Below, piece by piece: positions 8,547-14,937 of a stretch of DNA of 34,480 nt; positions within the stretch are counted from its first letter, which is position 1; every line of letters begins with the position of its first letter. The notes under the pieces are model-generated. The model ran no database searches and was not told where the DNA came from. It worked only from the letters and a program-made list of their open reading frames with translations. The position numbers were made by a program, and so were the translations under genes. The stretch comes from Planctomycetota bacterium (GTDB lineage: Bacteria > Planctomycetota > Planctomycetia > Gemmatales > Gemmataceae): NCBI GenBank assembly GCA_029777335.1, contig JAKOSN010000137.1:1-34480 (forward strand). Direction: 5' to 3'.

Positions 8547-8696
8547 CCCTGCTTGCCGAACCGCTTCGATCCCTCCCTCTGCGGGGGGCATTTCTCCTCT
8601 TCTTCTGCTTTCGACTTATTGACGCCGTTGCCCGCGGGCGTCATCCTTAAGAATGGTGATGCTGAGCGTTCCCCTTCTGCCGTGGAGGTTCCGCGC

Positions 8697-9329
8697 ATGG
8701 TGCGTCTGTTGCGATGGCTCGTTTTCGTTCCGGTGCTGAGCCTCGTCGGTCCGCTGGCACACAGTCAGGTGCCCACGCCGGCTGCCCCGCCTTACCCCGC
8801 GCTCGGGAGCGACCTTCCCGGACCGTTTCAGCCCTACAATGTGAACGGGAAACGGGCCAAGAAATTCCACTGCCTGGTGAGTGAGTTCGGGTTAAACCCA
8901 GTGGCGATGGTGGTGCTGCGCTCGCCCGATGCCACTCCCCCCGTCACCTATCTGCTCACCAAGCTCGATAACATGGTGGACAAGAACCCGGCCACGCGCA
9001 TGGCCGCTTTTGCCGTGATCGTGAGCGATGATTTCAAGAGCGTGGCCCGCGAGGACGATGCCCGCGAACCGCTGGAACTCAACGCGCTCGACCTGGTGAA
9101 AACCCTGGCCCCGAGCGAAGCATCTGAACCGAAGCATGTGGTGATCGCCCTGGACAGCACCAAGGATCTGGAGAAGTACAAACTCGATCCCCAGGCGGCG
9201 ATGACGGTGGTGCTGTACAACCAGTATCGCACGGTCGCGGTCTTTTCGTTCAAGAAAGAGGAAATCACCGAGGACAACATGAAGAAGGTGCTGGCCACTG
9301 CGGCCGAGAAGTTCAACGCGCGACGCTAA
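8697..9329 (+). CDS. Exported protein, possibly thioredoxin-like fold, function unknown
   Basis: A 210-residue protein. The ATG at 8697 has GGAGG eight bases upstream and gives a signal peptide ('LLRWLVFVPVLSLVGPLAHSQ', cleavage near residue 24); the open frame extends further upstream without one. The mature protein has 'FHCLVSEFGLNPVAMVVLR', where a strand-helix-like element carries a lone Cys59 in a CxxS arrangement. Alternating hydrophobic stretches follow ('AAFAVIVSDD', 'HVVIALDS', 'MTVVLYNQYRTVAVFSF') that fit an alpha/beta thioredoxin-like fold. The fold call is inference from spacing and pattern, not a clear family match. CxxS proteins can have residual isomerase-type chemistry or none. 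The gene stands alone, between the terminator at 8484-8546 and a long hairpin at 9341-9384. Confidence 0.68.
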   Translation: MVRLLRWLVFVPVLSLVGPLAHSQVPTPAAPPYPALGSDLPGPFQPYNVNGKRAKKFHCLVSEFGLNPVAMVVLRSPDATPPVTYLLTKLDNMVDKNPATRMAAFAVIVSDDFKSVAREDDAREPLELNALDLVKTLAPSEASEPKHVVIALDSTKDLEKYKLDPQAAMTVVLYNQYRTVAVFSFKKEEITEDNMKKVLATAAEKFNARR

Positions 9330-9340
9330 TTGCCACCACT

Positions 9341-9384
9341 GCAGGGGCCGGGACGAGACGCACCGCTTTCGCCCTGGTCCCTGC
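9341..9384 (+). terminator. Hairpin after the exported-protein gene
   Basis: The stem 9341-9352 with 9373-9384 is 12 bp long (two G-T pairs), with an additional GCCAC/GTGGC pairing further out. It begins 11 bases past the stop codon. There is no T-run, so the efficiency as a terminator is uncertain. Confidence 0.45.
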
Positions 9385-9423
9385 GCCGTGGCTCACTCGT
9401 TCACGAAAGCAGACGACCGCCGC

Positions 9424-9452
9424 TTGCCGTTTTCCCTCGGCATTGGGACAAT
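9424..9452 (+). promoter_or_regulatory. Possible promoter for the aminopeptidase-accBC genes
   Basis: TTGCCG (9424-9429), a 17-base spacer and GACAAT (9447-9452): each element matches consensus at four of six positions with ideal spacing. It sits about 30 bases before the ATG at 9481. Confidence 0.4.
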
Positions 9453-9480
9453 AACCCCATCGAGGCCGAGGATCGCACGC

Positions 9481-10614
9481 ATGGAGTTTGTTTCCCCCCG
9501 TCGTGATAGGCTCAAAAGCCAGCTCGTTGAGGAAGGCCTCGATGCGCTTCTGATCACCAATCCGGTGAATGTCACCTACCTGACCGGATTCAGCGGGGAG
9601 AGCAGTGTGCTGCTCGTGAGTCGCGAGCGAGATCTGCTGATCAGCGATGCACGCTTCACCGAACAGCTCGCCGAGGAATGCCCCGGTCTACCCACGCACA
9701 TCCGCCCGCCCACCAAACGCCCCCTGGAAACGATCGCCGAGATTCTTCAGCAACTGGGGGTCCGACAGATTGGTGTCGAAAGCTCGGCGATCACCCTGGC
9801 AGAGGCCGAATCGTTGCGACAACTGGTGCCGGCAGGCTCCTGGAAAGGGAGCACCAACCGGGTCGAGCAGCTGCGCATGGTGAAGGACCCCTCGGAAGTG
9901 GAGCAAATTCGCGAGGCAATTGCGATCGCCGAACGCGCCTACGCGGCCTTTGTGGCGCTGCTGCGGCCCACAGATACCGAGAAGGACCTGTGCGACGCCA
10001 TGGAACAGTTTGTGCGTCGCTGTGGGGGGCGGAGTACGTGTTTCCCAAGCATCATCGCAGTGGGAGCCCGCGCCGCGTTGCCGCATGCTCCACCCACGCA
10101 TCAGCCGGTGAGCGCCGGGGAGATGTTACTGGTGGACTGGGGCGTGAGCGGGCCGTTCTATAAAAGTGACTTGACACGGGTTCTGGATACCCGTAGAAGA
10201 AATTCTTTCTTTCCCGAAGCATCCGCACGCCCCCCAGCCGGCCTGCTGGAGAAGGTTCACACGGTGGTGTGCCAGGCTCAACGCGCCGCACTGGGCGCCA
10301 TCCGTCCCGGGGTGCCCGCTCGGGAGATCGATCAGGCCGCACGCCAGGTGATTGCCGAAGCCGGCTATGGCGACTATTTTGGTCATGGTCTGGGGCATGG
10401 CCTGGGTTTGCAAGTCCACGAGGGCCCCGCGATCCGCCCTGGCTCGGAGACGGTGTTGCAGCCAGGGATGGTGTTCACGGTGGAGCCAGGGATCTACCTT
10501 CCTGGCCAGCTGGGTGTCCGCATCGAGGATGATGTCCTCGTGACCGAGGAGGGCTGTGTGGTCCTCAGTCACGTGAGTCGAGACTTACAGCCGGTCTTCG
10601 CGACCTCAGCGTGA
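9481..10614 (+). CDS. Xaa-Pro aminopeptidase / dipeptidase (M24 family)
   Basis: A 377-residue cytoplasmic metallopeptidase that removes N-terminal residues before proline. The N-terminal creatinase-like domain begins '[20 protein letters not shown]', and the C-terminal pita-bread catalytic domain carries all five metal ligands. These are the Asp of LLVDWG, the Asp of KSDLTRVL, the His of GHGLGHGLG, the Glu of VEPGIY and the Glu of RIEDDV. Length matches the family. The start at 9481 is chosen because the peptide from there aligns with family N-termini; the open frame continues upstream to 9388. The gene precedes accB-accC, an order also known from Bacillus-type genomes, where efp lies between; efp is missing here. 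Confidence 0.92.
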   Translation: MEFVSPRRDRLKSQLVEEGLDALLITNPVNVTYLTGFSGESSVLLVSRERDLLISDARFTEQLAEECPGLPTHIRPPTKRPLETIAEILQQLGVRQIGVESSAITLAEAESLRQLVPAGSWKGSTNRVEQLRMVKDPSEVEQIREAIAIAERAYAAFVALLRPTDTEKDLCDAMEQFVRRCGGRSTCFPSIIAVGARAALPHAPPTHQPVSAGEMLLVDWGVSGPFYKSDLTRVLDTRRRNSFFPEASARPPAGLLEKVHTVVCQAQRAALGAIRPGVPAREIDQAARQVIAEAGYGDYFGHGLGHGLGLQVHEGPAIRPGSETVLQPGMVFTVEPGIYLPGQLGVRIEDDVLVTEEGCVVLSHVSRDLQPVFATSA

Positions 10615-10683
10615 GGAACAGCGACGAACTACAATCTCAGGGTGCCTGCGCTGCACAGGCCCGTCCCGAAGCAGGAGAGAGCG

Positions 10684-11184
10684 GTGGCTGACGAGACGTC
10701 GAGCAATGCCAACCCCTTCGATGTCCGCACGATCAGACATCTGGTCACCCTGATGAGCCGGCACGATCTCAGCGAGATCGACCTGCGCCAGGGGAATTCC
10801 CGGTTGCGCCTCCGGCGCGGCATGCAGGGCACGGTCACGCTGGCAACCAGCAATGTCCCGCTGGCCCCCGCGGCAGTCGCCCCGCCGGTGCTCGCGCCGG
10901 CAACGCCCCCCTCGGGGGAAGCCGAGAAACCAACCAAGAACCTGACCCTGATCAAGAGCCCGGGACCGGGAACGTTCTACAACCGCGAGAAACCCGAGGC
11001 GACTCCTTATGTGACCGTGGGGACACGCGTCACCCCCACCACCGTGGTCGGTCTGATCGAGGCGATGAAGCTCTTTAGCGAGATCTACGCGGATTGTTCC
11101 GGCGTGGTTGTCGAGGTGGTGGCCGAGAACGGACAGCCGGTCGAGTACGGCACGGTCTTGTTCAAGATTGATCCGGCGGGCTAA
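10684..11184 (+). CDS. accB: Biotin carboxyl carrier protein of acetyl-CoA carboxylase
   Basis: A 166-residue protein if read from the GTG at 10684, which has AGGAGAG just upstream. A second in-frame GTG lies at 10642 but without a good ribosome site. The N-terminal helix-rich part ('VRTIRHLVTLMSRHDLSEIDL') is typical of AccB, followed by a Pro/Ala-rich linker. The C-terminal biotinyl domain has 'GTFYNREKPEATPYV' (the AccB thumb region) and EAMKLF, whose lysine is biotinylated by BirA. The final 'NGQPVEYGTVLFKI' completes the domain. It carries carboxybiotin from AccC to the carboxyltransferase, the first step of fatty acid synthesis. It stands upstream of accC with an 89-bp gap, so the two are probably co-transcribed. 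Confidence 0.92.
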   Translation: MADETSSNANPFDVRTIRHLVTLMSRHDLSEIDLRQGNSRLRLRRGMQGTVTLATSNVPLAPAAVAPPVLAPATPPSGEAEKPTKNLTLIKSPGPGTFYNREKPEATPYVTVGTRVTPTTVVGLIEAMKLFSEIYADCSGVVVEVVAENGQPVEYGTVLFKIDPAG

Positions 11185-11273
11185 CTCCTCTCCTCGTTTG
11201 GCGATGTGCCGGAATCCCCTGGTGACAGTCCCCTGTCGCCGTTGAGGGACTCCGCACAGCAGTGCTTTCACCT

Positions 11274-12629
11274 ATGTTCCAACGCATTCTGGTTGCCAAT
11301 CGTGGCGAGATTGCCTTGCGAGTCATTCGGGCCTGCAAGGATCTGGGCATCGAGGTCGTGGCGGTCTTCAGCGAGGCCGACCGCGAGGCTCCCTACCTGG
11401 CCCTCGCCGATGAAGCTATCTGCATCGGCCCCGGCCCCTCGGTCGAGAGCTATCTCAAGATTCCCCATCTGATCAGTGCCGCCGAGATCAGCAATGTGCA
11501 GGCGATCCACCCCGGCTACGGCTTCCTGAGCGAAAATCCCCACTTTGCTGAAGTCTGTCGCGATTGCAAGATCGAGTTCATCGGCCCTCCGCCCGAGGCG
11601 ATGCGCCTGCTGGGCAACAAGAACGAAGCGCGCAAACTGGCTCAGAAGGCGGGGGTTCCGGTCGTCCCCGGGAGTGAGGGGCTGATCACCGACGATCAGG
11701 AGGCCCTGCGCCTGGCTCATGCCATGGGTTATCCAGTGCTCATCAAGGCCGCGGCTGGTGGTGGCGGCCGCGGCATGCGCGTGGCGCGCAACGACATCAG
11801 TTTGCAAACCGGCCTCAAGGCGGCCCAGCAAGAAGCGCAGAACGCTTTCAAGGATGGCAGTGTCTACCTGGAGAAATACATCGAGCAACCGCGCCACATT
11901 GAGGTGCAGCTGCTCGGGGATCGCCACGGCAATATTATCCATCTCTGGGAGCGCGATTGTTCCTTGCAGCGGCGCCATCAGAAACTGGTGGAGGAATCGC
12001 CGGCTCCCAATCTCCCGGAATCCGTGCGCACCGCCATCTGCGAGTCGGCCGTGCGCCTGGCCAAGGCAGCGAACTATTCCAACGCGGGCACCTGCGAATT
12101 CTTGCTCGATCGCAACAACCAGTTTTATTTCATCGAGGTGAATGCCCGCATCCAGGTGGAACATCCGGTGACCGAACTGGTCACGGGGATCGACCTGGTG
12201 CGTGAGCAGATTCGCATTGCTGCGGGCGAACCGCTGCGTTGGCAACAGAAGGACATCCGCCAGCAAGGGTCAGCAATCGAGTGTCGCATCAACGCCGAGG
12301 ATTCCGCCAACGCCTTCCGTCCCTCACCCGGACGCATCACGCGCTGGGTGGCGCCTGGCGGACCTGGAGTTCGACTGGACAGTCACGCCTGTGAGGGCTA
12401 CCAGGTTCCGCCCAATTACGATTCGCTGGTGGCCAAGCTGCTCGTGCATCAACCGACGCGTGCGGAAGCGGTTGCCTGCATGAGCCGGGCCCTGGCGGAG
12501 TTCCGCGTCGAGGGAATTCACACCACCATTCCGCTGCACCGCGAGATCTTTCGCCACTCGGCCTTCATGGCGGGGCAGGTTGATACCACCTTCATTGAGC
12601 GCCACTGGCAAAAAGATCGCCAGTCGTGA
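11274..12629 (+). CDS. accC: Biotin carboxylase subunit of acetyl-CoA carboxylase
   Basis: A 451-residue ATP-grasp enzyme that carboxylates biotin on AccB using bicarbonate and ATP. The family start '[20 protein letters not shown]' follows the ATG at 11274; a GTG four codons upstream is possible. Visible motifs are the glycine-rich ATP lid '[13 protein letters not shown]', '[19 protein letters not shown]', the catalytic '[16 protein letters not shown]' and the C-terminal '[20 protein letters not shown]'. Length is close to the usual 445-450 residues. The active-site Glu and Arg residues of these motifs are intact. '[11 protein letters not shown]' differs from the more common 'EMNTRIQVEHP', but the change is conservative. 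A 14-bp hairpin follows the stop codon. Confidence 0.95.
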   Translation: MFQRILVANRGEIALRVIRACKDLGIEVVAVFSEADREAPYLALADEAICIGPGPSVESYLKIPHLISAAEISNVQAIHPGYGFLSENPHFAEVCRDCKIEFIGPPPEAMRLLGNKNEARKLAQKAGVPVVPGSEGLITDDQEALRLAHAMGYPVLIKAAAGGGGRGMRVARNDISLQTGLKAAQQEAQNAFKDGSVYLEKYIEQPRHIEVQLLGDRHGNIIHLWERDCSLQRRHQKLVEESPAPNLPESVRTAICESAVRLAKAANYSNAGTCEFLLDRNNQFYFIEVNARIQVEHPVTELVTGIDLVREQIRIAAGEPLRWQQKDIRQQGSAIECRINAEDSANAFRPSPGRITRWVAPGGPGVRLDSHACEGYQVPPNYDSLVAKLLVHQPTRAEAVACMSRALAEFRVEGIHTTIPLHREIFRHSAFMAGQVDTTFIERHWQKDRQS

Positions 12630-12659
12630 GAAAATTGTCAGCAATCCCCGCGCAAACAC

Positions 12660-12697
12660 AAGCACCCTTCTGGACAACGGGGGCCAGAAGGGTGCTT
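12660..12697 (+). terminator. Strong hairpin after accC
   Basis: A perfect 14-bp stem (AAGCACCCTTCTGG at 12660-12673 with 12684-12697) and a 10-base loop, 30 bases past the accC stop. No T-run follows, so it may need Rho or act mainly to protect the mRNA end. Confidence 0.6.
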
Positions 12698-13029
12698 GGT
12701 CCATAGTCAGCTCGCACCAGAGAGAGCTGCCAGGGTCGGGAGGTCCGTTCCCTGGGATGTTCTCGGCCACTTGTTGGAGGCCGGACATATAATTCCTTCT
12801 TGTGCATTTCAAGTGCCGTCTGTGAGGAATTTTCTATCACAATGGTTTAGTATTTATAAGCTCTTCTTAAAAAACCACTTGGGAAAAGAGAGCTTGTTGC
12901 TAGCTGAAGGTCTGATGAATCCAGTTGCTTGCATCGGTTAACAAAATTGATGCCAGACCTTAACGCGCGACACCATCCATACCCCGCGTGATCCACAAAT
13001 CAGAAAAAGTGAGCATTCTTGGCAGAATA

Positions 13030-13045
13030 CGACAGTGATCTGTCG
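13030..13045. promoter_or_regulatory. Palindrome CGACAG-TGAT-CTGTCG, possible activator site
   Basis: A perfect 6-bp inverted repeat with a 4-base centre, about 160 bases before the predicted sigma-54 start site. That is where enhancer-binding activators usually sit. The identity of the binding protein is unknown, and the enhancer role is inference from position and symmetry. Confidence 0.4.
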
Positions 13046-13172
13046 CAAAAACGAACAGCGCAAGGGGAGGCGGGAGCGGTGTTCCAGGAAAGATTCGAGG
13101 ATTTGATTCAGAAATCTTTTAACAACAATGAGTTACAGCGATAGGATCTTTTCTTGAAAAGAGAAAAGCCTC

Positions 13173-13189
13173 TGGCACGATCCTTGCTT
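13173..13189 (+). promoter_or_regulatory. Sigma-54 (RpoN) -24/-12 promoter
   Basis: TGGCACGATCCTTGCTT matches the sigma-54 consensus TGGCACG-N4-TTGCW at every defined position, with correct spacing between the GG and GC pairs. The predicted start site is near 13199, immediately before the first hairpin of the structured region. Confidence 0.8.
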
Positions 13190-13198
13190 GTAAAGGAA

Positions 13199-13402
13199 GG
13201 TGTGATGACTCTGGTAAGCGAGTCCCAAAGTCATCACATTGCACGAGTCTGCATCCTCCCAATCACACCCCATCCCACCAGGCACGGGGAGGAACTGGTT
13301 GCGAGTCCCAGTTCTACCCCGTGCCCGCACCTCTCTTCGATCCTGCTCAATGAAAAAAGATTCCTAATTTTGACAGCCATTTCTGAGAAGATCGATCTTT
13401 TT
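13199..13402 (+). ncRNA. Candidate sigma-54-driven structured RNA or structured leader
   Basis: Starting at the predicted sigma-54 start site, hairpin 1 pairs 13201-13210 with 13229-13238 (10 perfect bp). Hairpin 3 pairs 13281-13289 with 13315-13323 (9 bp) and, inside, GAACTGG (13292-13298) with CCAGTTC (13308-13314). Between them a small stem GCA/TGC (13241-13243 with 13250-13252) closes a 6-base loop. All three apical regions expose CGAGTC (13219-13224, 13244-13249, 13302-13307). A weak hairpin ending in a T-rich stretch (13386-13402) could end a transcript of about 200 bases. Alternatively this is the long leader of the STAS gene. A 78-codon open frame from 13205 also has a fair ribosome site, but its codon use does not resemble the neighbours. 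No known RNA family was recognised. Confidence 0.5.
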
Positions 13403-13520
13403 CCTCTCTCCCAACTTGTCGACCTCCCCCTCTCCTGGTAGGGTAATGCGAGCGTGACTCCATACGCCGGAAGGCAACGCGACTCCTGCGCAACCCCACT
13501 GAAAAGCGGTGGGAAAAAAC

Positions 13521-13548
13521 TTGACAATGGAGGGGCGAAGCCTAACAT
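13521..13548 (+). promoter_or_regulatory. Sigma-70 type promoter of the STAS gene
   Basis: A perfect TTGACA (13521-13526), a 16-base spacer and TAACAT (13543-13548), about 85 bases before the ATG at 13638. A nearby TATGAT at 13551 would be too far from the -35. Confidence 0.55.
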
Positions 13549-13637
13549 CATATGATTATTCACCCATTGCCTTTCGCCCCTGACTGAAGACGGCAGTGGT
13601 CCTGGCAGCTCTCGACTCAGAGGGAGGAACAACGCGT

Positions 13638-14015
13638 ATGGCTATCTCGCGGGAGTCGTCGCAACCTCGCCGTCGCCGCCTGGAGGTGGAGGAAATTGGC
13701 GATGTGACCGTGATCAATTTCGTCGATCGCAAAATCCTGGACGAACAGAATATTCAGATCATCGGGGAACAACTCTTTAGCCTGGTCGACCAGCAAGAAC
13801 GGCGCAAACTGCTGCTCAACTTCCGCAATGTGGAGTATCTCTCCAGCGCGGCGCTGGGCAAACTGATCACGCTGAACAAGAAACTGCAGCAGGTTGGTGG
13901 CACGCTCATTCTGTGCAATATTGATCCGCAGATCTACGAAGTCTTTGAAATCACCAAGCTCGACAAGTTCTTCAACATTCAGAAAGAAGAACAGGCGGCT
14001 CTGCAAGCCTTCTAG
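13638..14015 (+). CDS. STAS-domain anti-sigma factor antagonist (RsbV/SpoIIAA type)
   Basis: A 125-residue cytoplasmic protein with one STAS domain. The ATG at 13638 has GGGAGGAAC upstream and is preferred over 13596. After a basic N-terminal tail, 'VTVINFVDRKILDEQNIQII' and 'RRKLLLNFRNVEYLSSAALGKL' give the sheet-helix pattern of the family. The phosphorylation loop is YLSSAALG (residues 67-74), where classical members have YMDSSGLG. The aspartate is missing and, in a gap-free alignment, one of the two serines is alanine. In the partner-switch scheme the unphosphorylated antagonist binds the anti-sigma kinase and frees the sigma factor. Its likely partner is the HATPase gene 341 bp downstream; no sigma factor is encoded nearby. 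Confidence 0.9.
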   Translation: MAISRESSQPRRRRLEVEEIGDVTVINFVDRKILDEQNIQIIGEQLFSLVDQQERRKLLLNFRNVEYLSSAALGKLITLNKKLQQVGGTLILCNIDPQIYEVFEITKLDKFFNIQKEEQAALQAF

Positions 14016-14356
14016 AAGAGCAAGATTTTCTGGGCCGAGTGGGCTGGCTCGTGATGCCAGCCCTGCTTGTTCGTGGCTGGACGCATCGGTGAGGGGCGAA
14101 TCGCGCAGGCAGGGAGGCACGTTGGCTTTCGATTCGTGAGGGAGCAGGATCGAGCCCCAGGACGCAGGGAGGCCTCGTTGAGTGGCCCTTTTTCACCAGG
14201 ATTCCTGGACTCTCTCTAACGAAGTATTCGAAAACCAACCCCGTTTGTTGGCTTGCCGCTCGCCCCACCTCGCAGTTCTCGCTTGCGTCCCGCCCAGCAG
14301 CACCCTCGATGCCCATTTTTCCCTGGGGGTCCGGTCGTCAGGAGGTCCTCTCACCC
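14016..14356 (+). other. Spacer between the STAS and HATPase genes
   Basis: 341 bp without a convincing gene. It holds the hairpin at 14041-14063, a small palindrome CCAGG-ATT-CCTGG (14196-14208) that could be an operator, and the ribosome site GGAGG (14341-14345). No good promoter pair was found. Confidence 0.4.
14041..14071 (+). terminator. Hairpin terminator after the STAS gene
   Basis: A perfect 8-bp stem GGGCTGGC (14041-14048) with GCCAGCCC (14056-14063) and a 7-base loop, followed by the T-rich TGCTTGTT. It starts 25 bases past the stop codon. Confidence 0.55.
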
Positions 14357-14821
14357 GTGCTCCAAACCATCTCTACTCCGATGCCACCTCAGCACCACCT
14401 CAACCCGGAGCCAGTTGGCAGTTTGACCATCCCGACCGATCCGAGCGAAGCTCGCCGGTTCCAGGACAAAATTGAACAAGCGCTCAAGCAAACCGATTGC
14501 CCCCCTCACGACCTGTTCAGCATCAAACTGGCGCTGGAAGAAGCGCTGGTCAATGCGATCAAGCACGGCAATCAATTTGATCGCACCAAAAACGTTCAGA
14601 TTGAATATCGCATCCTCGCCGATCGCTTTGAGTGTCGTATCACCGATGAAGGAACAGGGTTTGATCCCAACGATCTCCCCGATCCCACCTCCATTGAAAA
14701 CCTGGAACGCCCCTGTGGCCGCGGGGTCATGTTGATGCGCTATTACATGACCGAGGTCGTTTACAGTCCCAAGGGCAACTCGGTCGCCATGTTCAAGATC
14801 TTCCAGAACGGCAAGGGATAA
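14357..14821 (+). CDS. HATPase-type anti-sigma factor kinase (RsbW/SpoIIAB-like)
   Basis: A 154-residue protein if read from the GTG at 14357, which has GGAGG eleven bases upstream. An ATG at 14381 (146 residues) and one at 14309 are alternatives with no ribosome site. The GHKL ATPase signature is complete: N-box EEALVNAIKHGN (residues 61-72), G1 box DEGTGFDP (97-104) and a GRGVMLM lid motif (121-127). There is no dimerisation/histidine domain, so it is of the RsbW class and should phosphorylate the STAS antagonist on serine and bind a sigma factor or another target. The preceding gene encodes a STAS protein, so the two form a minimal partner-switch pair. Which sigma factor or output protein it holds is not shown by this window. 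Confidence 0.88.
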   Translation: MLQTISTPMPPQHHLNPEPVGSLTIPTDPSEARRFQDKIEQALKQTDCPPHDLFSIKLALEEALVNAIKHGNQFDRTKNVQIEYRILADRFECRITDEGTGFDPNDLPDPTSIENLERPCGRGVMLMRYYMTEVVYSPKGNSVAMFKIFQNGKG

Positions 14822-14858
14822 GGCCGAGCCGGACAGGATCTTGTGCCTCCCTGGTGAG

Positions 14859-14909
14859 CGGGGAGTGGCCGGGAACGGGCTCCTGACACCCCTTCCCGAC
14901 CACTCCCCG
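14859..14909 (+). terminator. Hairpin between the HATPase gene and mutS
   Basis: A 10-bp stem (14859-14868 with 14900-14909) with an inner GGGAA/TTCCC pairing (14871-14875 with 14893-14897). It is followed by TTCCGTGTTTGCTC, which is T-rich but interrupted. It may end the HATPase transcript or lie in the mutS leader. Confidence 0.45.
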
Positions 14910-14937
14910 TTCCGTGTTTGCTCGGGCGGATTCTTCC

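Larger units (their letters stand above)
12630..13637. other. One-kilobase gene-free region with regulatory features
   Basis: No reading frame here has convincing coding character. From left to right it holds the accC hairpin (12660-12697), an AT-rich stretch (46 G/C in the 120 bases 12841-12960), a 16-base palindrome (13030-13045), a sigma-54 promoter (13173-13189), a structured stretch (13201-13323), a short hairpin running into a T-rich stretch (13386-13402), and a sigma-70 promoter (13521-13548) serving the STAS gene. An internal hairpin AAGCTCT/AGAGCTT (12858-12895) lies in the AT-rich part. Confidence 0.6.

Noticed and set aside
12788..12793. A perfect TATAAT in the gene-free region
   Set aside because: No acceptable -35 lies 15-19 bases upstream, and no gene or clear RNA structure follows.
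12696..12941. An 81-codon plus-strand open frame in the accC-STAS gap
   Set aside because: It crosses from GC-rich to AT-rich sequence without coding character and has no ribosome site.
13205..13441. A 78-codon open frame with AAGGAAGG before its ATG, inside the candidate structured RNA
   Set aside because: Third codon positions are not GC-rich as in the neighbouring genes, the product has no recognisable features, and the perfect hairpins are better explained by RNA structure. Kept only as an alternative.
13495..13513. Hairpin CCCAC/GTGGG followed by AAAAAA
   Set aside because: The run is A, not T, in the plus direction, and the minus direction has no gene ending here, so it is not a terminator.
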